Positions 24,094 through 36,009 of a stretch of 64,000 nt of DNA are shown here, one piece after another. A model generated the notes under the pieces. It searched no databases, was not told the DNA's origin, and was given only the letters and a program-made list of their open reading frames with translations. The stretch is taken from the NCBI RefSeq assembly GCF_034140825.1, contig NC_089036.1, positions 21,879,001 to 21,943,000 of the forward strand, read 5' to 3'. The position numbers and the translations under genes are program-made. The stretch is from Oryza sativa Japonica Group (lineage: Eukaryota; Streptophyta; Magnoliopsida; Poales; Poaceae). Position 1 is the first letter of the stretch; each line of letters begins with the position of its first letter.

Positions 24094-24686
24094 GTCATGG
24101 TTGATCTTGGCTGCCTAGTACTCTCGTGATAGCAAGTGCAGAACTTTGGTGGTAATGGATCGTATCTGTATAATTCGATACTTGTGGACCTCGGCTTTGT
24201 CTTTGTTGGGAAAATTTGAACCATGCCATACAAATTTTGCAAAATTTATGATATGCCACCCTGACCCATATGTCATTGACTCATGTGAGTGCTACATGTC
24301 ATTAAGATACGGGTGGCATATCTTAAATTTTGTAAAATTAGGGTGCTTGTTTGTTTCTCTCCTCAAGAATGGTTGCTTGTAGAATTGCCTATTTATGTTT
24401 AGTTATGATAGTGTACGAGTGTACCATTGGAATGAGTAAAGCATAGTACAAGTTAACCTAATCATTTTGAAGCTGTGATGATTAGCTGCAGGTTAGTTGG
24501 CTTGAGTAGTGCCAGTAATGTTTTTGGCGTTTGTTCGTATTGCATACGTGATCCACAACTGGGGTGTGATAAATCTGTGCATTTGTTTACTGTTGGAATC
24601 ATTATATGCCACCAAACTGTATGGTTGTTTACAGTTTGAAGCCAGGTTAGGCTCTGCTGGTGTTCCATCCAAATTCTGATAATTAT

Positions 24687-24826
24687 GGCTGTGTTTAGTT
24701 CAGCGTAAAATTTAGATTTTGGTTGAAATTGGAGATGATGTGACTGAAAAGTTGTGTGTGTATGATATGTTGATGTGATGGAAAAGGAATGAAGTTTGGA
24801 TCCAAACTTAGGATCTAAACCCAGCC
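24687..24826 (+). mobile_element. MITE, family A copy 2
   Basis: Ends GGCTGTGTTTAGTTCAGC and GGATCTAAACCCAGCC, with the GTGTGTATGATATGTTGATGTG core. An inverted copy follows at 25381-25526. Confidence 0.7.
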
Positions 24827-24947
24827 TATTCTGAACTCTGAAGGATTGGCTTCAGAGTTTCCAGCATCTATCATGACTCGCTGAACGCGGTGCGGTGGTG
24901 GTTGGCTGTAGTACCCATCTTTTAGTTCTATCAATGTGAGTGACTTA

Positions 24948-25191
24948 GGCCTCTGTTCTTTCCACAAGTTTCCCAACCCCTTTCCCTCGTTTTTCACGTG
25001 CACGCTTTTCAAACTGCTAAATGGTATGTTTTTTTGTAAAAAGTTTCTATACGAAAGTTGCTTTAAAAAAACAAATTAATCCATTTTTGACAAAAAAAAT
25101 TAACTAATACTTAATTAATCACACGCTAATGGACCGCTCCGTTTTCCGTGCGGTGGAGTTGGGTTCCCAACCCCAAGTATCAAACACAGCC
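24948..25191. mobile_element. Tourist-like MITE with TTA target duplication
   Basis: A 244-bp element, ends GGCCTCTGTTCTTTCC and ATCAAACACAGCC, flanked on both sides by TTA (24945-24947 and 25192-25194), the duplication made by PIF/Harbinger-type elements. Noncoding. A related element is at about 60575-60800. Confidence 0.75.
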
Positions 25192-25380
25192 TTAATGTGA
25201 CACAAGCTATTTCTACTCACCCAGAAAAAATTTCCCCTTTGGAAACAATTTTGCATTTCTCGTATGTATAGCTTATGTAATCTAGGCAATAAAGCATCTC
25301 AATGGACATAGTTATATGCAGAATCACAGACAGAATAGGAATTTGGAGTTTGAATTCTTCATAGATACTAGTTTTACTAT

Positions 25381-25526
25381 GGCTATGTTTAGATCCAAAG
25401 TTTGGATTTTGGATCTAAACTTTGGTCTTTTTTCATCACATCAACCTGTCATACACACATAACTTTTCAGTCACATCATCTTTAATTTCAACCAAAATCT
25501 AAACTTTACGCTGAACTAAACATAAC
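25381..25526 (-). mobile_element. MITE, family A copy 3 (inverted)
   Basis: Reverse-complement orientation of family A: GGCTATGTTTAGATCC to GAACTAAACATAACC. It lies 48 bases upstream of the orphan exon acceptor at 25573. Confidence 0.7.
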
Positions 25527-25573
25527 CATAGGTAATCACAGAACTGTCTCTTAACGCGGTTTTGCATCTGCAG

Positions 25574-25820
25574 GAGAATGTTTTTTAGCAGAGTCAAGGA
25601 TGATGATCCCGGACTGCCATATAATCGACTTGGAACTCCACTTTCAGATCTGAAAGCAACTCTGGTACTAGTGAATGTGAAATACAAGCTGCTACTAGTG
25701 AAATTCGAAATTTGCAACCATTTTCTTCTCCGTTTGCAGGTTGAATTGGACGAGTCAAATGAACATGATGCCGAGATTGGAGAGGCTTTCTTTTATGCCG
25801 TAGATGAAGATGAAGATTAA
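25574..25820 (+). other. Orphan 3' exon pair of an unidentified gene
   Basis: Acceptor CATCTGCAG|GAG precedes a 91-base exon (25574-25664) reading RMFFSRVKDDDPGLPYNRLG and TPLSDLKATL, ending at CTCTG|GTACTA. After TTTGCAG a second exon (25740-25820) reads VELDESNEHDAEIGEAFFYA then VDEDED and TAA. The two join in frame and look coding by composition. Upstream to 23505 I found no partner exons, only MITEs. This may be the end of a gene whose 5' part was displaced, a duplicated gene fragment, or a 56-residue gene starting at the ATG at 25578. The product is not recognised. Confidence 0.45.
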
Positions 25821-26936
25821 GTTAAGTGTTTTACGCAAAACGAGATGATATTAACGTATGATTAATTAAGTTGTAATTATTATAAACTTGAAAAATATAT
25901 TTATGATATTCAACTGCTTTTATAAAGAAATTTTTTGCATGAAGCATATTGTTTAGCAGTTTGAAAAATGTGACATAAATATCCAAATTTTCATCTAACT
26001 TTTGTTGGAGAAAGAACGGGCCTGAGGGTACAATCACAGAAGTCGAAACTGTATTCTCAAGCTCTCACTTTTCTGAAATACCAGAAAGAATCTGAGTTTC
26101 TTGACGTCTTGAGTTGAGTGGCTCTTCTTCTAACAGGACGCATTCTGTGAACTCCTGAATTATGTTTTGCTGTTGTGAATGGAATATTGCTTGCATGATT
26201 TACAGTCTCCATGTGCAGATTACAGTCTTACTATGTCAGTTGTCGCTGCCTAGTGCCTACTCTATTAAGTCAATTATGTCTATTATGTCAATTATTTCTA
26301 GTGCCTAGTGCCTAGTTGTCTTATTATGTCTGTTGGAGTTGTTGTCAGTACATACTCTGGTTAATCTGCAATTCTGCATGTTTGAGTCAGTTTTCTATTA
26401 AGTGCTGAAACGTTGGCGGAATTGCTGGTCAAGCATTGGTTAATCAGAGATAATCATAGTATTAAAAAATGTTTAATCAGACATGATTATTAGTCAGACG
26501 ACGAATAGTTGTGAGGTGATGCTGAGATCTTCATTTCTGAATACCTTGTGGAATCCGGATGGAATTTACAAGATTCTGAAAACGAAAAATCCTGTGGGAG
26601 AAGACAAGGTCACGAATCCCGATGCAGCACGGAGCCATGATCCAACCGCGCGGAACCCCTCCTTATCTGATCCCGAGATTCCTCTGCCCCCGCCGTCCTG
26701 GAATCCCACGTATCCCTTCCCACCACGGAAAAAAAAAATCCCACCCAAAAAAACCAACCAAACAGAGCAAAAAAATAAAAAGAAAAAGAAAAAATCAGCT
26801 CGAAAAAATCACTATCCACACCCCACAAAGATCCCCACGAAAAACTCTCTCACACACACACTCTCTCTCTCCTCTCTCTCTCTCTCTCTAGACTCCACTT
26901 CCCCCAATCCGCGCGAGCTCAACCTCCTCCTCCGCC
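25821..26936. other. AT-rich spacer and ClpX leader
   Basis: No gene supported. 26270-26330 repeats short phrases (TATGTCAATTAT, AGTGCCTAG). The last ~100 bases hold a CT-rich microsatellite (26851-26888) typical of plant 5' leaders. A long plus-strand open frame from 26483 is a leader read-through in the wrong frame. Confidence 0.5.
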
Positions 26937-29900
26937 ATGTCCGGCCTCCTCCGGTGGAGGCGCCTCGCCGCCGTGGCCACGCGGGCGGCGTCCACCCTGA
27001 CCGCGCCGGAGTGCTGCTCCCCGGCGGTGGTGGCGCCGCCGCACCGGCGCGTGCAGGAACGGCGCAAGTGGGAGGGCCCCACCTCCTCCTCGTCGTCGTC
27101 GTCCGACGAGCACGAGCCGCGGCGCATCCGCGCGGAGGCGCACTGCCCGCGCTGCTCCAAGCACATGGACATCCTCTTCTCCCACCGCGCGCCGCCGTCC
27201 TCCTCCGCCGCCGCGGGCGCGGGCGCGGGCGGCGGTGGGTACCAGGCGCTCAACCTCTGCCCCAACTGCCGCAGCGCCTACTTCTTCCGCCCCCACCTCC
27301 TCGCGCCGCTCCAGGGCACCTTCGTCGAGATCGGCCGCGTCCGCGCCGACCTGCTCCCCCACGACGCCGTCAGGGCCAGGGGCGCTTCCTTCTGGGAGGC
27401 CATCCGTGGGAGCTCGTCGTCGCGGGACGACGGGGACGGCGGCGGCGTGGCCGTGCACGTGCCGCCCGGCCCGCCGTTCCACCCCAACCTCAACGTCGTC
27501 CGCGTCGCCGGAGGCGGTGGCGGTGGCGGCGGCGGAGGAGGAGGAGGAGCAGGTGGTGGCGGTGGTGGTGAGGAGGGTGCGGGGAAGGACGGGTGGGGCG
27601 GGTCGAACCTCGGGAAGGATTTGCCTACGCCCAAGGAGATATGTCAGGGGCTCGATAAGTATGTGATTGGGCAGGACAGAGCCAAGAAGGTGAGGAAATT
27701 TTCTTCCAATTTTGTTGAATTTGTTCCAGTGCACTTATCTCGGTTATTATTACACATCCTGATTAAAATCGGTTAGTTCGTGTAATTAAAAACGTGAGGT
27801 CTTTGTTGAATTACATCGTATCTAGTTCTTCGCTTGAGACACTCCTACGCCGCATTTGGTTGTTTACGAGTCGCGATGGCGGCGAGATTTAGCAACAAAG
27901 TTATTGAGCTAGCTGTGTTGATTGTGATGATGCTTTGGGGCTTTGCTTTCAGTAAGGAACAATATTTACTTATTGGCCTGTTAAGCTATCTCATAAAATT
28001 GATATCTTTGCAAACTGGTTTTTAAATCAGGGGCTCAAGTGAGCTTCTACTGTTTTGACACTATCAAGGAATGATTCAGAACTTGATTTATTTCTTTAGT
28101 CAAATTTGTTCTAATTTGCAATGGATGAATCACTTCTACATGTCTACTTGATAGCTGATAACAAACACGTAGTTTTGTACAAAATGTATATAGAACATTG
28201 ATTTGGACTGCTGATGGTGTTCGCATTCAAATAAACCCTTATTTCCACACACTTATCCTTGGTCTTCATTGTCCAACCTAATACACTTCAGATTCCGTAC
28301 ATAATTTTAGTACATATAGTGTTAATGAGAGTGATAAATCAAGTGTTGGTATTTTCTAAATATCACTTTCTTTCTCAATTTAATATATATTTGTCATGAG
28401 TTGCGAAAAGCTTCACCTCGATATATGTTCTTGTTCATCAAACTCAGATGATAAGTCAACTTCAAGTCTTTTGCTTAGTGTTGCATTAATCAACAGTAAC
28501 GCCTCTATACTTTTGATATGCTGATCTCTCACAGCCTGTTAAATCTACAGGTGCTATCTGTTGCAGTGTACAATCATTATAAACGAATATACCATAAATC
28601 ATTACAAAAAGGGTCAGTTTCTTTCTACCACCTTAGTTGTTCTTCTTGTTCTTGGAATGATGAAGCTCGTCTATTCTTGCACAAGAACAATTAGGATCGA
28701 TGAATATCTTTCAGTGACTAATTATGTGGTATATAAGCTAAAACAATTAGGTCTGGAGCAGATTTGGGTGGTTTTGATGGAGAAGCTGATGATGACGATG
28801 GTGTTGAACTAGAGAAAAGCAATGTTCTATTAATGGGGCCTACTGGCTCAGGTAAGCATTTGCCCCCAAATTCAAAGTTGAATGTTGATGTAATGGGAAC
28901 TGTCAATTATTTCTTCTACAACACTAGATCAACTATAACAGAGAGGGCACTCAGCACTGTTTTTTTGGATACTTTGTTTGTTTCACAGGTAAAACTCTAC
29001 TTGCTAAGACATTAGCTCGCTTTGTGAATGTGCCATTTGTAATTGCTGATGCAACAACATTGACACAGGCAAGTCTTTACTAACTTTTAAATGCATAATG
29101 TCCAAGCACACATCTTTATGATTTGAGCTCATTACTTGCAAAAGTTAAAATGGTGAAGCCATTAAACTATGGAAAGATCCATTATATGCCACCACGTAAC
29201 TGTGAGTTCAACATTTGCCCACTGGATGACTGCATATTCCTTCCATGAACACCTCTTGACTGGGGTGAAGAACATGAGTGAACAAATTCCACAGCCGACC
29301 AACTATTGGCTCAAAGTTTATACCCAAACTTCATTTAGTTGCATACAGCTGCAATAAAACCACCTCCATTACCTTTGCATTGGGTACATCACTTTTATAA
29401 GTATGAGCTGCCGCTTTGAAACATGATGATGGGAGTTGGACCAGACTAATGTAGGTCTGGCTTGGCAGCAATAGAGAAAATGAGAGAACAGCATGCAGGG
29501 CATGTCTGTTAGTCTCATGCTCATAGGTGCTAAATGGCCTTGCAACCTTAACAGAGAGCAATCAGACTGAGAGGACAGAGATTTCATAGAAGGAAGAAAT
29601 TGAATCCTGATGCCATGGAAGGAACACACAATTATTCAATGGCAGTTCATTAAATTCAGTTATTCAGTGAAAACTAATGGAATTTCCCTTACATTAAACA
29701 GCAACAAGAAGTATCATATACAGCCACCAGCCCATTTGGATTAAGTTCAGAGTGATATTGTGAATGATCATTCATTTCTATTTGCTAGCATTTGCAATCT
29801 TCATCAGTTTGTTTTCCCCTTTTTTTAATATCATCTTAGTTCCAAAAGTAAAGCTTAACTCCTGCGCTTTCCTGCAGGCAGGGTATGTAGGAGAAGATGT

Positions 29901-32496
29901 AGAATCTATACTATACAAGTTACTGGCGGTATGGTTCTTAGCTTACAAATTGGACCTGCTTATTCTCTTTACACCATGCCTTTGAAAGTGATTTTGGATA
30001 CTCTATTTTCAATCAGGTGGCAGATTTTAACGTGCAAGCAGCACAACAAGGGATGGTGTACATCGATGAAGTTGATAAGATCACAAAGAAGGTTTGTCTT
30101 TGTTAGCTGAATCAGTATGTCTTCCTTGGTGACATTAATCAGCTGACGTGTTCAACATGCAGGCTGAGAGCCTTAACATTAGTAGAGATGTCTCCGGTGA
30201 AGGTGTCCAGCAGGCTTTGTTGAAAATGCTGGAAGGCACAGTAAGTGATTTGCATTGATCTCCTTATGGCCTGGTTAGCTTATGTGTCTTTTGGCATACT
30301 GAATCACAATATATAAAGTGAAACCTTAATAAGCAGATATTGCTTACCCTCTACTCCTCTAGGATCTCTGTGCTTTGGATACAGATTAGTACATCATAGG
30401 TAGCATCCCCCGGCAAATGAAACAACATAGTATTAGTAGTGTGCGCGCCTGTTCAGTAGTACTGATGCATGATCCTTTGCTTTATGCTGGAAATATTTCA
30501 GTTTGAGCTTTTTCTTGTGATATTGAACACATATGGTACAAGTCATCAAGTTAAAAAAAAATTATGGTAATCCATCTAGTGACCTATTTAAAGGGAAATC
30601 ATTTTGCTTATTTGGCTGAAATATATATCATATGATCTTTCTGGGATATTTTACTTCTAAGCAAATCAGAACTTACATGGACGTCTTTTGATACTTTTGT
30701 GAAATGTTGATATATTTAGATTGTCAATGTCCCTGAGAAAGGAGCAAGGAAGCATCCTCGCGGTGATAATATACAGGTACTGTCACAGTTTATATATTAC
30801 AATCTTCAAAAATAAAATATTTAGCCTTTTTGTGCCGGAATAATTACACCATATCATTTTTATCTTCTGCTGAATGATAGCCCCAAGAAAAATACGGCAA
30901 GATAAGAGTTTTGGGTGTTCCATGACTGACAATAGTAATAGAGAACAATTCCTTTGTCTGAAATATCCATCCCCTGGATAGGTCTCATCCCAAATGCTGC
31001 TTTATATGAACATACTATTGTTCCTTTATACCATAAATGCCTGGTCTAAACTAGTGCAATTTCAGATTACCAACTGCCCAGTAAAACCTTGAGTTTGTTT
31101 TTCTACTCGTTCAGTGCTTGTGGTATGCACACATGGATTAACTTCAATTGTATAATGGTCTTCATGCCATACAGATAGATACAAAGGACATTCTTTTTAT
31201 TTGTGGTGGTGCTTTTATTGACTTGGAGAAAACTATATCAGAGAGGTATTGCATATTGATCTTTGAGACTTACCTATTGGAACAATTGTCTCCAATGTTT
31301 TCTCAAATCGTCATCTAATGTATTTGCACCTGCTTTAATTTTTAAAAATCAGGCGGCAAGATTCTTCTATTGGCTTTGGGGCACCTGTCCGTGCTAACAT
31401 GAGGGCAGGTGGCATCTCAAGTGCTCAAGTGACATCATCCTTGTTGGAATCAGTAAGCACCAAAATTCCGAGTTTAACATTTTTTGGAAATCTCCTTTGT
31501 TTAAGGAGAATGCATGTGTGAATTCAGTGAAATTACTGTGTAAAACCTTAAATCTAGGTGTTTAAACTGTTCATTTCTTAGGTTGAGAGTGGCGACCTAA
31601 TAGCATATGGACTTATTCCGGAATTTATTGGACGGTTTCCTATCCTTGTTAGCTTGGCAGCTCTAAACGAGGACCAGCTTGTTCAGGTAATCCAATCATG
31701 TACTGTTTTTCTACCTAGCATCATCTTGTGATTTATTTATGATATCTTACCATGATAAAGCTTATAGAATGCTGTAAGATATTTATAGATTTTACCATGG
31801 AGCACTGATACAATCATGTTCTGTTAGGTTCTCATGGAGCCAAAAAATGCTCTGGGTAAACAATTCAAGAAATTATTCAGCATGAATAATGTGAGTATAT
31901 CTGTAATAGAACCATGCAAATTAATGTCCCCTTGGTATCTCATCTCAACCCCAACTGTGGCTTTCAGGTCAAGCTTCATTTTACAGATGCTGCACTTAGA
32001 ATAATTGCCAAGAAGGCAATGTCCAAAAATACGGGTGCACGTGGTTTAAGGACTATCCTTGAGAATATTCTCATGGATGCTATGTACGAGGTTTGTTATG
32101 TGACAAATTTTCTTCCTTTATATTGACTTTACAGTGTAGACATAAACTCAATGAGGCTGACACCGTTCTTTTTATGTTTTGCTGTGCCTTGCAGATTCCA
32201 GATGCAAAATCTGGTGAGAAGCGAATCGATGCGGTGGTTGTAGATGAAGACGCAGTCGGAGCAGTGGACCAACCTGGCTGCGGAGCTAAGATCCTTTATG
32301 GCGATGGTGCTTTTGAACGTTATCTCTCCCAGATAAAGGTAAGGATTCTTAATTCTACAAACTGATGGATGCATATGCATATAATCTGCAACTATAATAT
32401 TCCTTGGGGAAAATACTGCAGGTAGCAGGGGATGCAGCGGGAAGCGAAGCGGATGGAGAAGCCGAGCTTTCCTCTTCAAGAGCCATGGGGATGTGA
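26937..32496 (+). CDS. CLPX: Mitochondrial ClpX-type AAA+ ATPase
   Basis: Fifteen exons: 26937-27689, 28551-28612, 28751-28851, 28989-29068, 29878-29928, 30017-30091, 30163-30240, 30720-30776, 31175-31245, 31353-31452, 31582-31686, 31828-31890, 31968-32090, 32195-32338, 32422-32496. Joined they are exactly in frame, 645 aa. An Arg/Ala-rich N-terminus fits mitochondrial import. A zinc site follows (CPRC at 70-73, CPNC at 108-111), then a long poly-Gly stretch. The AAA+ core has Walker A GPTGSGKT (301-308), pore loop GYVG (334-337), Walker B VYIDEVDK (D366, E367), the IGFG loop that docks on ClpP (449-452), IPEFIGRF and sensor GARGLR (555-560). It unfolds proteins for the ClpP peptidase in the matrix. 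Intron 4 uses a GC donor. Confidence 0.96.
27513..27590 (+). repeat. GGN repeat coding poly-glycine in ClpX
   Basis: GGT/GGC/GGA triplets encode more than 20 glycines interrupted by one alanine, between the zinc domain and the AAA+ core. Likely a flexible linker prone to length change. Confidence 0.8.
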
Positions 32497-33746
32497 TTTA
32501 TTGGTTCTCACATCTCCTGTATAACCCTGTAAAATCTAATCCCAGATGTAATAATGTAAGTATTAGCCTTGTAAAGGAATATTGTGTGTAGTGTCTATTG
32601 CTAGTTAAAAAGGCTCCAGCGCAATGTTCAGCACCCCCACGCTCTTTACTTAATTTGCAGCAGGGTTTGGAAAGAGTATATAGCTCAGGGGATATTTATG
32701 GGTGTCGTACAGACAACCCTGGTTGTCATGAAAATGTAATGTCCAAGAATTGTGATGACTGCTGATGGATGTAAAAAAAAAACTTAGAAACAATGAAACG
32801 CATTGAAAGGGGGAAGGAAATGCCAATAATGCTGTTGTCAAAATGTTGGTGTTGTTCAGTGTTTACGTGATAGTGGAGCCCATTTTGGAAAGGCAGAGGA
32901 AAATCTGGAATTTTACAGGACTGAAATACAAATCTTGTGGAAATGACTTTTATATTTTGCATGTTTCTCGATCCATGTTACTGAGTTCTTTATACTGCAA
33001 TTTCTCGATCCAGACAGACTAGTCTATGAGCAAGTTTAACAGTACAGCTCACTACTAGCTCCAATTTATCTATAGCTAATTTAATAGCTAATTCATACAA
33101 TGGTTGCTTACTATACAATTAATACATGGTCCCACTTACCATATACACACTGCGTCTTGGAGTCCGTGCTGCAGCTGACTACAGATCTGTAGTTCGCTGC
33201 TCTTCTCTCTCATCTTTTATCTCATTAAAATATGTTTATAGCTGGCTAATAGTCTGCTATTGTACCTGCTCTAAACAATATGACGCATATGGTCATACAT
33301 ATATACTCCGTAGCTAACAAGTTATCATTAAGATCGTAACACAAGAAATTGAAGAGTTATCAGTTATCACCAACGCTTAAGGTCTGCCTGGTAGAGCTAA
33401 GCCAAACGAGATAAATTCCAAAGTTGCACTCTGGAAGAACTTGAGAAGCAGGAAAATCCAGGAGCAACCTAGGACAATCCAAACAAACTGCACAGTAAAC
33501 GTTCGAATGCGGAGTGTAAGTGGTTACCATGTACAAATGTGGGGAAGAAGGGGGGGAAGTGAGGAAAAGATGACATGATCTCTGAGCATAAGACGCACAA
33601 ATCCGTGTGTCTTCACAACATCAGAATGACTACACAGGCTAATCGGAGAAGATGACCCCCACTCCACTTCTCCATCAAAATACACAGTATATTACAGATA
33701 TATCATCTATGCGTCCAGCAACAACATGTAGATCAGGATGGTCATT
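32497..33746. other. Convergent 3' spacer of ClpX and SFT2 genes
   Basis: Contains the ClpX 3' UTR (to about 32600), a MITE at 33026-33272 and the 3' UTR of the SFT2 gene. Nothing else supportable. Confidence 0.5.
33026..33272. mobile_element. MITE, family B copy 1 (GAGCAAGTTTAA ends)
   Basis: Left end GAGCAAGTTTAACAGT and right end CTATTGTACCTGCTC are inverted. A second copy with the same internal phrases (ATCTATAGCTAATTTAATAG, TGTCTTGAAGTC) lies at 44558-44803. About 247 bp, noncoding. Confidence 0.75.
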
Positions 33747-36009
33747 CTAGAATTCAGTGTCGAAGCAAGACGTCATCACCTTCGAAACAACCGAGCGTGC
33801 AAAGGGTATATAGCTTAGACTGTACCTGCAAATACCAACATTTATAGCTTGAGAATAGTTCTATCCCTGTGATCGTGCGACACTTATAATTAACCCTATA
33901 TTGGGTTTATATGCTGCTATCCCATTTATAGCCCGTAAAGTGTTTCAGCCCATGTTAAAGAATGAGGCAATATTACTTTGGCGATTTACAGCATCACCTA
34001 TTCATGTACAGAAAATTAGAAATACAGTACGAAACATGTTTGAGCGGCTGGCTAGCTGGAGTCAAAAGTTATGCCATTATCCTAGTTAAACAGATGACTA
34101 AAAACCATCCAGTGGAAGCTATTCAACTTACCAAACAAGAGCACCAAATTCCAAGATAATGGCAAGTAGAGTCAGCAGCTTGCTGTGCACCTGTAAATAA
34201 AAAATAGAGCCATTTAGCATATTATACAATTAAATTGAAGCATGATACAAAACTAATTTACACCTGTTAAATTTAAAATTGTCTTACAAAGAGAGCACAG
34301 AACAGAGCAATTATGATGCTTGCAATGTATACAGCAGTTGCATATATCCGCACAGAATCAAGCATCATGTCAAATTGCCTTTTGGGACCTATAAGAAACG
34401 CTGTACTGCCAAACAAATGATCCCATCATTAGTTGACATGAGTAAAAAAAGACTTGGTGGCTTCAAAGATAAATACCTAGCGGAGAAATGGCAGAATATT
34501 ACAGTCTTGTAAGCATGTACACATAGTATTTTTGTAACGGAAAATATCATACCATGGCAAAGTTAAAGTACAGGTTAACATTTATGTAGACATAATTCAA
34601 CAAGTTGAAACCCCATCTATAAGAAAAGAAAAAAAAGAGCATCCAAGATGAGAATATGATTATATGAAGAGCAATAGAGTTTGTATGTTTGCATTGATAT
34701 GCGAATGTGAACAACACCCATATTTCTTGAAGTTTACATCATTCTGATTTTACTGGTGTCCAAAGGCAAGTAATAAAATAACTTGAAAATAGAGTAAGAT
34801 GGTATATTAAATGGAACTTTGAAACAGACCTTCCAAGTGCCATCAAATTGCCAAGGGTGAATGTTACCCCGAATTTCACAGGATTGAAGAAAACAAGCAT
34901 TGACTGCAATGGAGATCAAAAATATCAAATAACCCACAGTGGCTGGAGGGAAATGAAAATCAAACACAACAAAAATTGGTAGACAGAGAAAATCTGAAGA
35001 ATAACCAACAATATAATAAGAACAGCCCTTAGTAAAGTTGCCCAAAAAAAAGGATACCCTTTAGTCCCAAACAAGCTAGAGTAGGCTGCAGGAACTAGAC
35101 TAGAGATGAAACCCAAGTAAAATGTGAAGTACAATCATGTATATATTATTGTGTGTTTCCCATTATCTAAAAATATATTATTGTGTGTTTTTCTTGTTCT
35201 GCCACAGCTAGATCATCAGAAATATCATGTGATACAAGTATTAGTACTACTAACTGTTGTACGCTGCACGGAAATTACACAGCTTCCAACATTTGAGGTA
35301 TTTATTTGCGCTCCCAAAGGCAAAAACAGTACCATAGAAAATGGTTTGAGAACTTTATGTTAAAAAAAGCATGGGGAACAATTATGCACCCTGTCCTACT
35401 ATTGAAAAAGGATGGTTACTGCTAACTGTGTGAAGCATGTCTACGGCAATCAGATATATTGAACTGAGAGTCCAAGACCAAAAACGCGGCATTACGACAA
35501 TTCGAACAACATGAATCAAACTACGGCTGCATTAACATACTGCAAGGATGAAGTATCGTCAATCGTCAGAAAGCATGGAATCTCATTGCTCCCTACATTA
35601 CTTTGTACCAAAAAAAAAATCACCCTGAAGTGGAAACAAACAGATATGTACAGCATCAAACTGTGAAACTTACCAAGAAGGTGCACGTCAATCCGGCAGC
35701 CAAGCATATCGCGAAGCCGTACAGCCTCTGCACCGAGATTCCAAAAAACAAGCACCAGGATTTCAGCACGATCAGTCAACCGCATTTGCTAGAACAATCA
35801 CTACTCGCGTCGACCAGATCTGAGCGAGGAACCCGGATCGATCCGGGCTGGGTGGGTGGGGTGGGGATGGAGCTTGCCTGGGTGGTGGTGAGGGCGCAGT
35901 TGCGGGTGACGTCGTCGAAGAAGGACTGCTCCTCCGGCGCCGACTCCTCGTCCACCTCCATCCCCACCAGCATCCTCGCCCGCTCCAGCGCCCCCCTCAT
36001 CGTGTCCAT
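33747..36009 (-). CDS. SFT2-domain vesicle transport protein
   Basis: Six reverse-strand exons, 36009-35878, 35727-35674, 34903-34830, 34405-34288, 34190-34132 and 33825-33747, join to 171 aa. The N-terminal cytosolic part (MDTMRGALERARMLVGMEVD..FFDDVTRNCALTTTQ) is followed by four membrane segments at about 46-68, 73-93, 107-127 and 131-155. Between them are the conserved FFNPVKFGVTFTLGNLMALGS and FLIGPKRQFDMM. The end is SVVSKVMTSCFDTEF. This is the SFT2/SFT2B family, membrane proteins helping endosome-derived vesicles fuse with the Golgi. The first intron begins with GC (CAG|GCAAGC), the rest with GT. Length and topology are normal. It is divergent from the LEA-like gene (609 bases between starts). 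Confidence 0.93.

Noticed and set aside
26483-27571. 362-residue plus-strand frame across the ClpX start
   Set aside because: It runs through a CT-rich leader into the wrong frame of ClpX exon 1 and becomes Arg/Pro-rich.
27834-28025. 63-residue frame in ClpX intron 1
   Set aside because: Lies wholly within an intron, AT-rich, no similarity to anything known.
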